Source: Aneurinibacillus aneurinilyticus ATCC 12856
GTDB lineage: Bacteria; Bacillota; Bacilli; Aneurinibacillales; Aneurinibacillaceae
Direction: 5' to 3'
Assembly: GCF_000466385.1 (NCBI RefSeq)
Contig: NZ_KE952747.1
Location: forward strand, 1,031-65,030
Length of the DNA: 64,000 bases
Shown: positions 36,024 through 45,202 of the stretch, piece by piece
How positions within the stretch are numbered: the first letter of the stretch is position 1
Layout: each line of letters starts with the position of its first letter
Notes under the pieces: generated by a model
Seen by the model: the letters and a program-made list of their open reading frames with translations, nothing else
What the model was told of the DNA's origin: nothing
The model's database searches: none
Translations under genes and position numbers: made by a program

Positions 36024-37232
36024 ATGGTTACCATTGAAGGCATCCGCCGGGCCAGGGAAACGCTGAAGCCGGTCGTACGTTATACGCCGCTTGACTACTC
36101 GACTACATTCAGCGAGCTGGCCGGCAATCCATTATACTTAAAGCTTGAAAACCTGCAAAAGACCGGTTCCTTTAAAGTGCGGGGAGCCTATAACAAAATC
36201 GCTTCGCTCAGTCCAGAGGAGAAAGCGCGCGGAGTCGTTGCAGCTTCAGCGGGCAATCATGCACAGGGCGTGGCCTTCAGCAGCACAAAGGCCGGTATTC
36301 CCAGCATGATTGTCATGCCGGAAGGCGCTCCCCTCAGCAAAGTACAGGCTACCAAAAAATATGGCGCACAGGTTATCCTTCACGGGCAATCATTTGACGA
36401 AGCGCTCGAAAAAGCGTTTGAACTTCAAAAGGAAACGGGTGCTACCTTTCTTCATCCGTTTGATGATTCACACGTTATTGAAGGCCAGGGCACACTTGGG
36501 CTCGAAGTGCTTGAACAGCTGCCCGATGTGGATGCCATCATCTGTCCAGTCGGCGGAGGCGGGCTCATCGCCGGTATCGCCGCTTGCGTAAAAGCCATTG
36601 CCCCCCATGTAAAAGTATACGGGGTGGAAGCGGCAGCCTGCGCAAGTATGACGGCTTCCCTGAATAAGAAGCGCCCTATGTCCGTAGCAAGCACTGGGAC
36701 GATTGCAGACGGGATTGCAGTCAAAAAGCCGGGCTCTATAACGTATGAGCTGGTGGAAAAGTACGTTGATGATGTGTTTCTGGCAGAGGATATCGAAATT
36801 TCGCGTACGATGCTGTACTTGCTTGAACGCAGCAAGCTGCTTGTCGAAGGTTCCGGCGCTTCGGCACTCGTTCCATTGCTGTACCGGAGAATGCCGCTTA
36901 AAGATAAGAAGATCGCCGTCATTCTGAGCGGCGGAAACGTCGATGTCACTTTCATGTCGCGCATTATTGAGCATGGTCTAATCGAATCAGGCCGCTATGT
37001 GCGAATCATAACAACTGTCCAGGATAAGCCAGGCAATCTAAACCGGCTGCTTGCTCTCCTCGCGGAAGAGCGGGCCAATATTATCTCCATACATCATCAC
37101 CGAATCAGCCCGCGCATTGTACCCGGACAAGCGGAAGTGGAAGTAGAGCTGGAGACAAACGATCGGATGCATATTGAACGTATCACGGAACGTCTAATAC
37201 GTGAAGGCTATCCTGTAGACGAGCGTATGTGA
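36024..37232 (+). CDS. ilvA: Threonine dehydratase with ACT domain
   Basis: This PLP enzyme deaminates threonine to 2-oxobutanoate, feeding isoleucine synthesis or, via propionyl-CoA, catabolism. The protein has 402 residues. The PLP lysine lies in KTGSFKVRGAYNK near residue 50, the phosphate loop is CPVGGGGLIAGI near 175, and VILSGGNVD near 292. A single ACT domain (about 325-400, RIITTVQDKPGNLNRLL) points to regulation. The length fits the TdcB-plus-ACT class more than the long biosynthetic IlvA. A TATAAT box lies about 35 bases upstream of the start. Confidence 0.88.
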   Translation: MVTIEGIRRARETLKPVVRYTPLDYSTTFSELAGNPLYLKLENLQKTGSFKVRGAYNKIASLSPEEKARGVVAASAGNHAQGVAFSSTKAGIPSMIVMPEGAPLSKVQATKKYGAQVILHGQSFDEALEKAFELQKETGATFLHPFDDSHVIEGQGTLGLEVLEQLPDVDAIICPVGGGGLIAGIAACVKAIAPHVKVYGVEAAACASMTASLNKKRPMSVASTGTIADGIAVKKPGSITYELVEKYVDDVFLAEDIEISRTMLYLLERSKLLVEGSGASALVPLLYRRMPLKDKKIAVILSGGNVDVTFMSRIIEHGLIESGRYVRIITTVQDKPGNLNRLLALLAEERANIISIHHHRISPRIVPGQAEVEVELETNDRMHIERITERLIREGYPVDERM

Positions 37233-37233
37233 G

Positions 37234-37266
37234 AAAAAGAGCAGCGGCTTACGCCCTGCTCTTTTT
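37234..37266. terminator. Bidirectional terminator between ilvA and the HRDC gene
   Basis: A perfect 11-bp stem AAAAAGAGCAG/CTGCTCTTTTT around an 11-base loop serves both converging genes. Confidence 0.9.
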
Positions 37267-37284
37267 CTTACTGTTATTGCTGAC

Positions 37285-38202
37285 TCATCCGACAGTTGCT
37301 TGTTCCATCTTTCTTCTTACAAGGGCAAGTCGAATTTGATGATATGAAATCCTCGCTTCATATGGCGGTACATCGCCGTTCAATTCCAAGTAAATCGGCT
37401 TTAGCCGGTCCGCTCCAGCATTGTCGATGACAGCGGCGATCTCAGCATAAGGCACCTCGCGCGTCAAAAATGCTACGTACGCTTCGATATCATATCCGTC
37501 TTCAATCAGCTTTTCCAGGTACCCTATCACCGTATTGACTGAAACATCGAGTTCACTTGCCAGCTCTTCCAGCTCTGGCGTTTCTGCTTGCAGGCGGGTC
37601 AGTAACCTAACCTGCCGTTCCTGCTTCTGGGTGCGGACGGGCTGTGCCCCCTCCAAAACAGCGGATGGGATGTGAAAAGCAGGTGTCTGTCCGCGAAGTA
37701 AATCCAGCAGCTCAAACCCATACTGTTCCCATCGTTTCTCCCCGCAATGCGGCAGGCCGAGAAACTCCTCTTTTGTCTGCGGCATAAAGGTAGCCAGCAG
37801 AAATAGCACTTTATCTTCCAGAACCATGTACGGAGCTACATTCATTTCATCTGCTATCCGTCTCCGCCACTCTCTTAGCAATCCCAGCACATCTGAACTG
37901 TAATAGCTCTGTGCTAGCGCCAGCATGTCCTTATTCCAATCCGTTCGCGTCATTACTGGCTCGCTTGAGCAGATAGGTGTATACTCTGTAAAACGGAGCA
38001 GTCGCTTTTCCCCCTCCAGCTTCATGAACGCCGTCTGTAAATTTGCCCCGCTGTACAGCAAGTAATTCTCTTCTTCGCCATCGACCGTTACCGCATAGCG
38101 CACAAGCTTATATTCACCGTCTCGCTCGTACAAGACCAGCTTTGCAATTTCCGCTCCTCTTTCATACGTTTCCACATGAATGAACTGACGCAATACACTC
38201 AC
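37285..38202 (-). CDS. HRDC plus helix-turn-helix protein without a helicase
   Basis: The protein has 305 residues. The middle (about 90-165) reads as an HRDC domain (LLREWRRRIADEMNVAPYMV, then FLGLPHCGEKRWEQYGFELL). The C-terminal third (about 185-295) is a helix-turn-helix of the RecQ-C/HTH_40 kind (ELEELASELDVSVNTVIGYL). These are the DNA-binding accessory domains of RecQ helicases, but no helicase motifs are present. It may partner with a helicase encoded elsewhere, like YpbB in Bacillus. The start is GTG with GAGGTGAG upstream. Confidence 0.7.
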   Translation of the reverse strand: MSVLRQFIHVETYERGAEIAKLVLYERDGEYKLVRYAVTVDGEEENYLLYSGANLQTAFMKLEGEKRLLRFTEYTPICSSEPVMTRTDWNKDMLALAQSYYSSDVLGLLREWRRRIADEMNVAPYMVLEDKVLFLLATFMPQTKEEFLGLPHCGEKRWEQYGFELLDLLRGQTPAFHIPSAVLEGAQPVRTQKQERQVRLLTRLQAETPELEELASELDVSVNTVIGYLEKLIEDGYDIEAYVAFLTREVPYAEIAAVIDNAGADRLKPIYLELNGDVPPYEARISYHQIRLALVRRKMEQATVG

Positions 38203-38280
38203 GGCTTCTCACCTCTTCCTCCCATTTTTTATTCTATATTTACGTAATCCCTTTGTTAATTGCTGCATTCTCCATACTTG

Positions 38281-38445
38281 CTACCATATGTAGCGAACAC
38301 CGTATCGCCCGTCTTTCACCCGGAATATTTCAATGATACGCGGACTACGATAACCCATCGTCCACCAATCTTCCTCCATTCGCTTAACGAGGCAGCTCGC
38401 TTGAAATTTCGTGTTAAACAAAGCAATCCAATAAATCCAATTCAT
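38281..38445 (-). CDS. Possible small gene (54 residues)
   Basis: This open frame lies in the 394-base gap before the alcohol dehydrogenase gene. Its protein is tryptophan- and arginine-rich (MNWIYWIALFN at the start, KDGRYGVRYIW at the end), a composition unlike random antisense. A GGGGG purine stretch lies about 12 bases upstream. The family is not recognised. No other gene is visible in 38203-38596; the remaining 150 bases hold the alcohol dehydrogenase upstream region with no clear promoter. Confidence 0.45.
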   Translation of the reverse strand: MNWIYWIALFNTKFQASCLVKRMEEDWWTMGYRSPRIIEIFRVKDGRYGVRYIW

Positions 38446-38596
38446 ACAACGTGTTCCCCCTTTTCTTTAGCATATCCGTATTCAGGAAAAACTTGCTATG
38501 AAAAAGTAAGTATGAGACGATGGAATGAACAGCGTATTAAGAATGGGAAGCTATATACTTATCTTAACAAACTCGAACGAAGAGGAGGATATTCCC

Positions 38597-39799
38597 TTGT
38601 TAAACTTTACATTAAATATGCCGACCCGAATCCACTTCGGTAAAGGAGAAGTAGATAGAGCCGGTGATATCGTCGCAACCTATGCAAAAAAAGCGTTACT
38701 CGTCACCGGCCGTTCTTCAACAAAAAAAACCGGTTCCCTTGATAAAGTTATCGCATCGCTCAATAAGGCAGGCGTAAGCCATATCCTATTCGATCGTATT
38801 GAACCAAATCCTCGCGCTACAACAATCGATGAGGCTGGGCGCATCGCACGCGAAGAAAACTGTGGACTTATTCTCGCACTTGGCGGAGGCTCAGCGATGG
38901 ACGCAGCAAAGGCCATCGCCACCGTTGCCTTGTCTGGACGTCCAATTCACGAATACATCCGTGGCAGCAAGGCAAGCAAATGGAAAGAGCTGCTCCCAAT
39001 CAAAGAAGCGCTGCCGATCGTCACCATCCCTACTCTGGCTGCTACGGGGTCAGAAGCCAATTCAGGCGCGGTTATCACAAACTGGGAGACGAAAGAAAAA
39101 GCCGGTATTGGCGGTCCTGGTCTCTTTCCAAAAGCAGCCATTCTCGATCCTGAATTAACTTATACCGTCCCCGCTAACTATACGGCCGACGGTGCGGCAG
39201 ACATATTCACCCATCTGTATGAAGGCTACATGACCGGAGATGAGCATGCAAACGTTCAGGATGAACTTACAGAAGGACTCATGCGCAATGTCCTCATCTA
39301 CGCGAAAAAAGCGCTGGAGTATCCAGAAAACTATGAGGCACGCGCTCACCTGCTATGGACGAGTACGCTGGCATTAATCGGCATCGCAGGTGCGGGCCGC
39401 GGCGGTCCGTTCCCGGTACATGCCATGGAGCATACACTTTCGGCCCACTATGATATTTCGCATGGACGCGGTCTTGCCATTATTACACCTGCCTATTTCG
39501 AACAAATCATCCTTGCCGATCGTCCACACCGTCTGGCCCGCCTCGCGCGTAACGTATTCCGCATTACCGAGGACAACGATATACGGGCGGCCAAAGCTGG
39601 TATTGCAGCGCTCATACACTGGTACAAAGAAATCGGAGTATACGATACGCTGCAAGGCGTCGGCATTAAGCGCGAAGACCTGCGACTGATGGCAGACGAG
39701 ACGATCCGTGTCAACGGCAATGGCACAAATACGATCCCTGGCACGCACAACCTCACAGCAGACGAAGTGCTGAGCATTTTTGAAGCGTCGTACGAATAA
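38597..39799 (+). CDS. Iron-containing alcohol dehydrogenase (butanol dehydrogenase-like)
   Basis: The protein has 400 residues. It reduces aldehydes or oxidises alcohols with NAD(P)H. The start region NFTLNMPTRIHFGKGEV matches the YugJ/Bdh group. The nucleotide motif is LALGGGSAMDAAKAIA near residue 93. Metal ligands are supplied by ADIFTHLYEG, PVHAMEHTLSAHYD and ISHGRG. I start at TTG 38597, eight bases after GAGGAGG; the longer frame to 38525 lacks a site. It could dispose of acetaldehyde as ethanol, as EutG does elsewhere, but it is 15 kb from the eut operon and this is speculation. Confidence 0.88.
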   Translation: MLNFTLNMPTRIHFGKGEVDRAGDIVATYAKKALLVTGRSSTKKTGSLDKVIASLNKAGVSHILFDRIEPNPRATTIDEAGRIAREENCGLILALGGGSAMDAAKAIATVALSGRPIHEYIRGSKASKWKELLPIKEALPIVTIPTLAATGSEANSGAVITNWETKEKAGIGGPGLFPKAAILDPELTYTVPANYTADGAADIFTHLYEGYMTGDEHANVQDELTEGLMRNVLIYAKKALEYPENYEARAHLLWTSTLALIGIAGAGRGGPFPVHAMEHTLSAHYDISHGRGLAIITPAYFEQIILADRPHRLARLARNVFRITEDNDIRAAKAGIAALIHWYKEIGVYDTLQGVGIKREDLRLMADETIRVNGNGTNTIPGTHNLTADEVLSIFEASYE

Positions 39800-39812
39800 A
39801 TGATAACATATC

Positions 39813-39843
39813 AAAAGGAGCGGACCTGGCCCTCTCCTTTTTT
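39813..39843. terminator. Terminator between the alcohol dehydrogenase and padR genes
   Basis: An 8-bp stem AAAAGGAG/CTCCTTTT is followed by T on the + strand. It lies between two converging genes and can serve both. Confidence 0.75.
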
Positions 39844-39847
39844 GCAT

Positions 39848-40366
39848 TCATATTGATTTTTTCAACTTGGAAATCGTATCCATCAGCCACTCATAATCAC
39901 TGCGCATCAAACGCAAGCGCCTATCTATGGCCAAATCTACGCTCGGGTTGCTCGCATGTTCGGGCGCCGATTCATATGTCTGAATTTGCATCTCCAGACG
40001 CTGGAGCCGCTCCTGAAGGTAACGCACCGCTTCCGCGGGAGAAAGGTAATCAAGGAACATCAATCCGATATCTCCCGGCAATGTTACTTGCTTCAGCTCC
40101 GACAAATTCTCTTGCAGCAGACGATAGAACTCGTCTTCCCCTTCTGCTGTAATCGAATACACTTTGCGCGGCGGACGATTCTCCTCCTGTTCCATATGCA
40201 CAGTCACATATCCCGATTCATGAAGCCGTCCTAAAATCGCGTATGCGGTCGCCTTCTTCAAGTCCATTACCCGGCTTACATTCCGCTCAATAAAATCGTT
40301 AATCTGATAGCCATGCTGGCTCTGGTTCTTCAGCAGCCCCAGCAGCAGCAGTACTCTTTCGTCCAT
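39848..40366 (-). CDS. PadR-family transcriptional regulator
   Basis: The protein has 172 residues. The N-terminal winged helix (about 1-90) has LLLGLLKNQSQHGYQI and KATAYAILGRLHESGYV with the wing KVYSITAEGEDEF. The C-terminal part is a helical dimerisation region with a leucine-rich helix (LSPAEAVRYLQERLQRLE). PadR proteins usually repress their own gene and a divergent partner; two matching palindromes lie upstream. No divergent full-length gene is left on the + strand. Confidence 0.88.
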   Translation of the reverse strand: MDERVLLLLGLLKNQSQHGYQINDFIERNVSRVMDLKKATAYAILGRLHESGYVTVHMEQEENRPPRKVYSITAEGEDEFYRLLQENLSELKQVTLPGDIGLMFLDYLSPAEAVRYLQERLQRLEMQIQTYESAPEHASNPSVDLAIDRRLRLMRSDYEWLMDTISKLKKSI

Positions 40367-40399
40367 GCTTGCCTTCCCCTTTTTCCCCTAGTTATCCTC

Positions 40400-40429
40400 A
40401 TTATAATCATGCTTGACTATACAAATCAA
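40400..40429 (-). promoter_or_regulatory. Promoter of the padR gene
   Basis: On the minus strand TTGATT and TATAAT are 18 bases apart, about 35 bases before the padR start. A palindrome covers most of the spacer and the -10. Confidence 0.6.
40402..40421. promoter_or_regulatory. Operator-like palindrome O1
   Basis: TATAATCA-TGCT-TGACTATA: two 8-base half-sites around a 4-base centre, overlapping the padR -10 region. Likely the site of PadR autoregulation. Confidence 0.55.
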
Positions 40430-40453
40430 TTAACAATATAATGGCGTTGAAAA

Positions 40454-40473
40454 TATAGTCAGCTCTGATTAAT
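40454..40473. promoter_or_regulatory. Operator-like palindrome O2
   Basis: TATAGTCA-GCTC-TGATTAAT has the same 8-4-8 layout as O1 and nearly the same half-sites. Its centre is 52 bases from that of O1, about five helical turns, so two bound dimers could face the same side. Confidence 0.5.
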
Positions 40474-40503
40474 CATATGTAATACACGAAGAAGGAGACT
40501 GCC

Positions 40504-40557
40504 ATGAACATCGTAGCAGCCTCCTTTTCGAATGGTAGTTTCTCCATCTCGTCTTAA
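40504..40557 (+). other. Tiny open frame with strong ribosome site inside a hairpin
   Basis: A 17-codon frame (MNIVAASFSNGSFSISS) has GAAGGAGA 6-7 bases upstream. The ribosome site and start lie in a hairpin (40492-40526, arms AAGGAGACTGC and GCAGCCTCCTT) followed by TTTT. It lies 30 bases downstream of O2 in the direction expected for a divergent PadR target. It may be a leader, a remnant of a lost target gene, or simply a terminator. Confidence 0.3.
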
Positions 40558-40586
40558 TAACGAACTATTGATTAGCGAAAGAAAAT

Positions 40587-40609
40587 ACGGTTCGTCTTAT
40601 CTGAACCGT
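40587..40609 (-). terminator. Terminator overlapping the end of the trmB-type gene
   Basis: The stem ACGGTTC/GAACCGT is followed on the minus strand by ATTTTCTTT. The upstream arm covers the last codons of the gene ending at 40597. Confidence 0.65.
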
Positions 40610-41406
40610 TTTCCTGTCATCACATGAATTAAATCATTTTTATTCTTCCAAAGAGCTTCAAGCTTTTCAGAGCCAAATTCTTGCGTAATTTCTTCAACCA
40701 TAATGTCATGCCTAATATATTCAGTAGCGACCAATACAAGAGCAGGATCCTTCGTTTTTACCGCCCAGGCAGAAGCCTGATCTGTAAAATTGGCAATAAG
40801 CACCTCTTCCGCATCGCGGACCACAACGGTCAAATGCCCGCCCATCCGCTCTTCAACAACATCAGGCGTCATATAATTATGATGATACGTACAGCCTAAA
40901 TACGTCTCTGGCGCACCAAAAAGAACCGTAAAAATATTCGCTCCCTTCTCGGCTTGCCGATCAACGGCTTCTTTTATTCGCGGAACTTGCGGTTCCCATA
41001 CCGATAACCATAGCTCTTTTTCTACTTTATTAATGATATCTATCATTTCATCAATGACTAATTGTTCGCTGCGAATCCGCCAAATAACGTCTATATCCCG
41101 TTCTGTTTCAAGAGCCGATAATTCCTTTTCAAGAAAATCGAAAGATTCCTCAAAATTTTTTCGAAGCCGTTCGATTAAGTCTTTTGCCGGAACAGGTGAA
41201 TATTTCACAGGATCTGACGGAACGGTGTAAATAGCACCTTTATCCAATAACTTGCCCAATACTTCATAAATCATGGAACGTGGCACGCCCGTACGCTTGC
41301 TCACTTCATATCCTGTCACAGCTGAATGCTTTAAAAGACCTACGTACGCTTTACATTCATATTGAGAAAAACCCAGTTTCTGAAGCTCCTTGTATATCGT
41401 ATCCAT
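40597..41406 (-). CDS. TrmB-family transcriptional regulator
   Basis: The protein has 269 residues. The N-terminal winged helix (about 1-75) shows ELQKLGFSQYECKAYVGLL and VPRSMIYEVLGKLLDKGAI, the TrmB signature. The C-terminal part (about 105-265) is a phospholipase-D-like effector fold such as those binding sugars or other ligands (LWLSVWEPQVPRIKEAV). The ligand is unknown. The start is the ATG at 41406, four bases after AGAGGAG; the frame to 41445 adds an unsupported tail. Confidence 0.85.
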   Translation of the reverse strand: MDTIYKELQKLGFSQYECKAYVGLLKHSAVTGYEVSKRTGVPRSMIYEVLGKLLDKGAIYTVPSDPVKYSPVPAKDLIERLRKNFEESFDFLEKELSALETERDIDVIWRIRSEQLVIDEMIDIINKVEKELWLSVWEPQVPRIKEAVDRQAEKGANIFTVLFGAPETYLGCTYHHNYMTPDVVEERMGGHLTVVVRDAEEVLIANFTDQASAWAVKTKDPALVLVATEYIRHDIMVEEITQEFGSEKLEALWKNKNDLIHVMTGKRFR

Positions 41407-41443
41407 AAAACTCCTCTTTTTAGTCGTTATATTATTAACTACC

Positions 41444-41472
41444 ATTTAAAATCATGTCCCTAATTTTGTCAA
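41444..41472 (-). promoter_or_regulatory. Promoter of the trmB-type gene
   Basis: On the minus strand TTGACA and TTAAAT are 17 bases apart, about 38 bases before the start. The -35 is a consensus match. Confidence 0.65.
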
Positions 41473-41495
41473 TACGCAGGTATTATCCCGCACTT

Positions 41496-41850
41496 TTATT
41501 TTACGACTACATTAATCGAGGACATTCTGCTCTTATTAATAAGTGCATACGTAAGCCCTGCCCTACTCATCCTATGATACAGCTCCTGTAAATCTTTTTG
41601 TTCGGATTGCAGTTGATATACGTAGTTGTCCAGTCCTCCTACCGTCTTTAATCCAGCTTCATGTAGAATGCGAATTCAACACGGCGTCCGGATGCTCTAA
41701 AACAATAGAAAAAATGGCCTGCGGCTGGAATGACTCCAGCCACAGCTCCCCTTGTCGATGTGTAAATATCTCGGTTGCAGCAGGAGGATGTAAACACACG
41801 TCGCCCTCGTAAACCGATGTTTGGTGAACCTGATGTACAATAACTTTCAT
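41496..41850 (-). pseudogene. Frameshifted gene of unknown function at the end of the mutAB-meaB operon
   Basis: An ATG at 41850 with AGGTGAG upstream opens a 63-residue frame (MKVIVHQVHQTSVYEGDV at the start) that stops at 41659. About nine codons before that stop the +1 frame takes over with equally protein-like sequence (ILHEAGLKTVGGLDNYVYQL, then INKSRMSSINVVVK) and runs to TAA at 41496. Dropping one base near 41672 would give one protein of about 118 residues. It lies 39 bases after meaB in the same direction. I do not recognise the family. A sequencing error, a true mutation, or programmed shifting would all look like this. Confidence 0.6.
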
Positions 41851-41888
41851 TTCTCACCTATTTCTGCAAAGCGCAGGCATAAAGGTTC

Positions 41889-43016
41889 TCATCCTTTCTC
41901 ATATGCGGCCAACAATTCTTTTGCTGCAATTGTAGCTGATATACTCCCCTCACTTACCTGCTGCTCGATTCCCGGAATGATTTTTTTCACATTCGGATCG
42001 TTGAAAAATCCGGTTTGCAGGTGCTCCTGTACCATTGTATATACCCACTCCAGCACCTGTGATTTTCGCCGTTTTTCAAATGTACCGGTTGATTGCATCT
42101 GATGACGGAAGCGTTCCACTATATCCCATATATGCGCAACACCCGCTCCGGTAAGTGCAGAGCATGTATACGCCTCAGGCATCCATCCTTCCGAAGCCGG
42201 CTTCAAATAATGCAGCACCCGATTGTATTCTTCCTTTGCCACCTGCGCTTTGATAATATTATCTCCATCCGCTTTATTAATCAGGAGCGCGTCCGCCAAC
42301 TCAATGACACCTTTTTTTATTCCTTGTAGTTCATCGCCGGCACCTGTCAGCATAACAAGCAAAAAAAAGTCAGTCATCGAGCGTACGGTCGTTTCGCTTT
42401 GTCCAACCCCTACCGTTTCAACAAGCACAGTATCAAACCCGGCAGCTTCGCATACAAGAATGGTTTCCCGGCTTTTGCGTGTAACGCCGCCTAACGTCCC
42501 CCCTGAAGGAGAAGGACGGATAAATGCATTGGGCTGGCGGGACAGCCGATCCATACGGGTTTTATCGCCCAGAATACTGCCCCGTGTAACACTGCTGCTC
42601 GGATCAACGGCAAGCACAGCTACCCTACGTCCCTGTTCACAAAGCATGCAACCAAATGTTTCAATTAATGTACTCTTTCCTGCCCCTGGTACGCCTGTAA
42701 TACCGATTCGAATCGATCTGCCGGTATACGGCAGCAATTGCTTAATAACCTCCTGCGCCATCTCAATGTATCGTGGCGCATTGCTTTCAACCAACGTAAT
42801 TGTTTGAGCGAGAATCGTTCGGTTCCCTGATAATACACCTTGAACATAATCATCTACAGAAAGCTTTCGTCTGCGAGAGAAAGGCGGGCTGCTTCTCCCG
42901 GCTGTTTGTCCCGGCATTCCGTCATGTCCACCGTTTACACCTTCCATTACATGACTGGCAAAAGCAGTGCCCGCTTCTTCCGGCACCCACTCAGGCCTTT
43001 GTTTTTCCTTGCTCAT
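41889..43016 (-). CDS. meaB: Methylmalonyl-CoA mutase-associated GTPase MeaB
   Basis: MeaB guards B12 loading and protects the mutase. The protein has 375 residues. The N-terminal 45 residues are polar and variable. The G domain has Walker A GVPGAGKSTLIETFG near residue 108, AVDPSSSVTRGSILGDKTRM, VETVGVGQSE and NKADGDN. The C-terminal helices mediate dimer formation in the family. It starts two bases after mutB stops, so the two are translated together. Confidence 0.93.
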   Translation of the reverse strand: MSKEKQRPEWVPEEAGTAFASHVMEGVNGGHDGMPGQTAGRSSPPFSRRRKLSVDDYVQGVLSGNRTILAQTITLVESNAPRYIEMAQEVIKQLLPYTGRSIRIGITGVPGAGKSTLIETFGCMLCEQGRRVAVLAVDPSSSVTRGSILGDKTRMDRLSRQPNAFIRPSPSGGTLGGVTRKSRETILVCEAAGFDTVLVETVGVGQSETTVRSMTDFFLLVMLTGAGDELQGIKKGVIELADALLINKADGDNIIKAQVAKEEYNRVLHYLKPASEGWMPEAYTCSALTGAGVAHIWDIVERFRHQMQSTGTFEKRRKSQVLEWVYTMVQEHLQTGFFNDPNVKKIIPGIEQQVSEGSISATIAAKELLAAYEKG

Positions 43017-43018
43017 GT

Positions 43019-45202
43019 TTATATCTCATCCTCTAAACGCTGATTGATGGCTTCTAGCACTTTTTGCGCTGCCACCGGAATAACGGTACCCGGACCAAAA
43101 ATAGCTGCAGCTCCGTTTTGTTTTAAAAATTCATAATCCTGGGCTGGAATTACGCCGCCGATAATCACAAGAATATCCTCCCTGCCCAGTTTCCTTAGCT
43201 CTTCCATCAGCTGCGGAAGCAGTGTTTTGTGACCAGCAGCCAGCGAGCTCATTCCGACGACATGCACATCATTTTCTACCGCTTGCTTGGCCGTTTCTGC
43301 CGGCGTTTGGAACAGCGGCCCGATGTCCACATCAAATCCGAGGTCAGCAAACGCGGTTGCAATCACTTTGGCGCCGCGGTCATGTCCATCCTGACCCATT
43401 TTTGCGATCATAATGCGCGGGCGGCGCCCTTCCTGCTCTTCAAACTCATCCGTCATTCTGCGTACGATCGAAACTTGTTCTTCTTCGCCAAATTCAGCAC
43501 TATATACCCCGCTAATGGAACGGATAACGGCTTGATGGCGTCCAACCACCTTCTCGTATGCAGACGAAATTTCCCCAAGGCTTGCACGGGCACGTGCAGC
43601 CTCGATCGCCAGCGCGAGCAGATTTCCCTCCCCTGTTTCCGCCGCCCTTGTAATGGCATCCAATGCAGTACGCACACGCGCCTCATCGCGATTGGCGCGC
43701 AGTTCGGCCAAACGTTTAAGCTGGGCTTCCCGCACCGCTGTATTATCCACCTCAAGAATATCCAGCGGATCTTCTTGCGTGAGGCGATGCTTATTAACAC
43801 CGATAATCGTTTCTTTCCCGGAGTCGATACGGGCTTGCCGGCGTGCAGCCGCTTCTTCAATCCGCATCTTGGGCAGACCGGTATCAATCGCTTTAGCCAT
43901 ACCGCCCAACTCTTCAATTTCTCTAATATGTCCCCAGGCGCGACGAACGAGTTCGGCTGTCAGCGATTCCACGTAATATGATCCGCCCCATGGGTCCACT
44001 ACATTACAAATGCCCGTCTCATCTTGCAAAAACAATTGAGTATTGCGCGCAATGCGTGCCGAGAAGTCAGTAGGGAGGGCAATCGCCTCATCAAGTGCAT
44101 TTGTATGTAGCGATTGTGTGTGACCGAGTGCGGCCGCCATTGCTTCAATACATGTACGGGCAACATTATTAAACGGGTCCTGCTCCGTCAAACTCCAGCC
44201 GGATGTTTGACAATGTGTACGCAGGGCCATCGATTTTGGGTTTTTCGGCTGGAAATCCTTGATTAAGCCTGCCCAAATAAGGCGGGCGGCACGCATTTTT
44301 GCTACTTCCATAAAATAGTTCATACCAATCGCCCAAAAAAATGACAGCCGCGGTGCAAACGAATCAATGTCGATTCCTGCTTGTAAACCTGTACGTACAT
44401 ACTGTAAACCGTCTGCAAGCGTGTAGCCAAGCTCAATATCAGCGGTAGCCCCTGCCTCCTGCATATGATAGCCAGAAATACTAATGCTGTTAAACTTGGG
44501 CATATGCTGCGACGTATAAGCAAAAATATCGGCGATAATCTTCATCGACGGTTCCGGCGGATAAATATACGTATTGCGGACCATATATTCTTTTAAAATA
44601 TCATTTTGAATGGTACCCGATAATTGTTCTTGCTTCACTCCCTGTTCTTCGGCTGCTACGATATAAAACGCCATGACCGGAAGAACCGCACCATTCATCG
44701 TCATCGAAACAGACATTTGATCAAGCGGAATCCCATCGAATAAAATTTTCATATCCATAATGGAATCTACCGCTACCCCGGCTTTTCCTACATCTCCTAC
44801 AACCCGGGGATGATCGGAATCATAGCCACGATGGGTAGCCAAATCGAATGCAATAGATAAACCTTTCTGTCCGGCTGCAAGGTTACGTCGATAAAATGCA
44901 TTACTCTCTTCAGCCGTGGAGAATCCGGCGTATTGACGAACCGTCCACGGCTGTGTGACATACATGGAGGGATAAGGCCCGCGAAAATATGGCGGCAATC
45001 CTGCCACATAGCCAAGATGCTCCATATGCTGAATATCTTCGTGTGTATACAGCGGCTTCACATCAATTTGCTCCATCGTATGCCACACTAGCTCATCAAG
45101 CGATACGCCTTCCGCCTCCGCCTGTCTGCGCCAATCTGCCAGCGACGCTGCCGCAAATTCATTCCGATAAGCTAGTTTAGTAAAGTCAGGTGTTTGTCTC
45201 AT
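43019..45202 (-). CDS. mutB: Methylmalonyl-CoA mutase large (catalytic) subunit
   Basis: It interconverts methylmalonyl-CoA and succinyl-CoA with adenosylcobalamin, linking propionyl-CoA to the citrate cycle. The protein has 727 residues. The TIM barrel has [34 protein letters not shown] and [12 protein letters not shown]. The C-terminal B12 domain (about 595-727) has the cobalt-binding [13 protein letters not shown] followed by [16 protein letters not shown]. It overlaps mutA by ATGA. Confidence 0.95.
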   Translation of the reverse strand: MRQTPDFTKLAYRNEFAAASLADWRRQAEAEGVSLDELVWHTMEQIDVKPLYTHEDIQHMEHLGYVAGLPPYFRGPYPSMYVTQPWTVRQYAGFSTAEESNAFYRRNLAAGQKGLSIAFDLATHRGYDSDHPRVVGDVGKAGVAVDSIMDMKILFDGIPLDQMSVSMTMNGAVLPVMAFYIVAAEEQGVKQEQLSGTIQNDILKEYMVRNTYIYPPEPSMKIIADIFAYTSQHMPKFNSISISGYHMQEAGATADIELGYTLADGLQYVRTGLQAGIDIDSFAPRLSFFWAIGMNYFMEVAKMRAARLIWAGLIKDFQPKNPKSMALRTHCQTSGWSLTEQDPFNNVARTCIEAMAAALGHTQSLHTNALDEAIALPTDFSARIARNTQLFLQDETGICNVVDPWGGSYYVESLTAELVRRAWGHIREIEELGGMAKAIDTGLPKMRIEEAAARRQARIDSGKETIIGVNKHRLTQEDPLDILEVDNTAVREAQLKRLAELRANRDEARVRTALDAITRAAETGEGNLLALAIEAARARASLGEISSAYEKVVGRHQAVIRSISGVYSAEFGEEEQVSIVRRMTDEFEEQEGRRPRIMIAKMGQDGHDRGAKVIATAFADLGFDVDIGPLFQTPAETAKQAVENDVHVVGMSSLAAGHKTLLPQLMEELRKLGREDILVIIGGVIPAQDYEFLKQNGAAAIFGPGTVIPVAAQKVLEAINQRLEDEI

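Noticed and set aside
41648-41857. 69-codon minus-strand frame overlapping the frameshifted gene
   Set aside because: It ends four codons after the overlap and is Cys/Arg-rich; the joined frames explain the region better.
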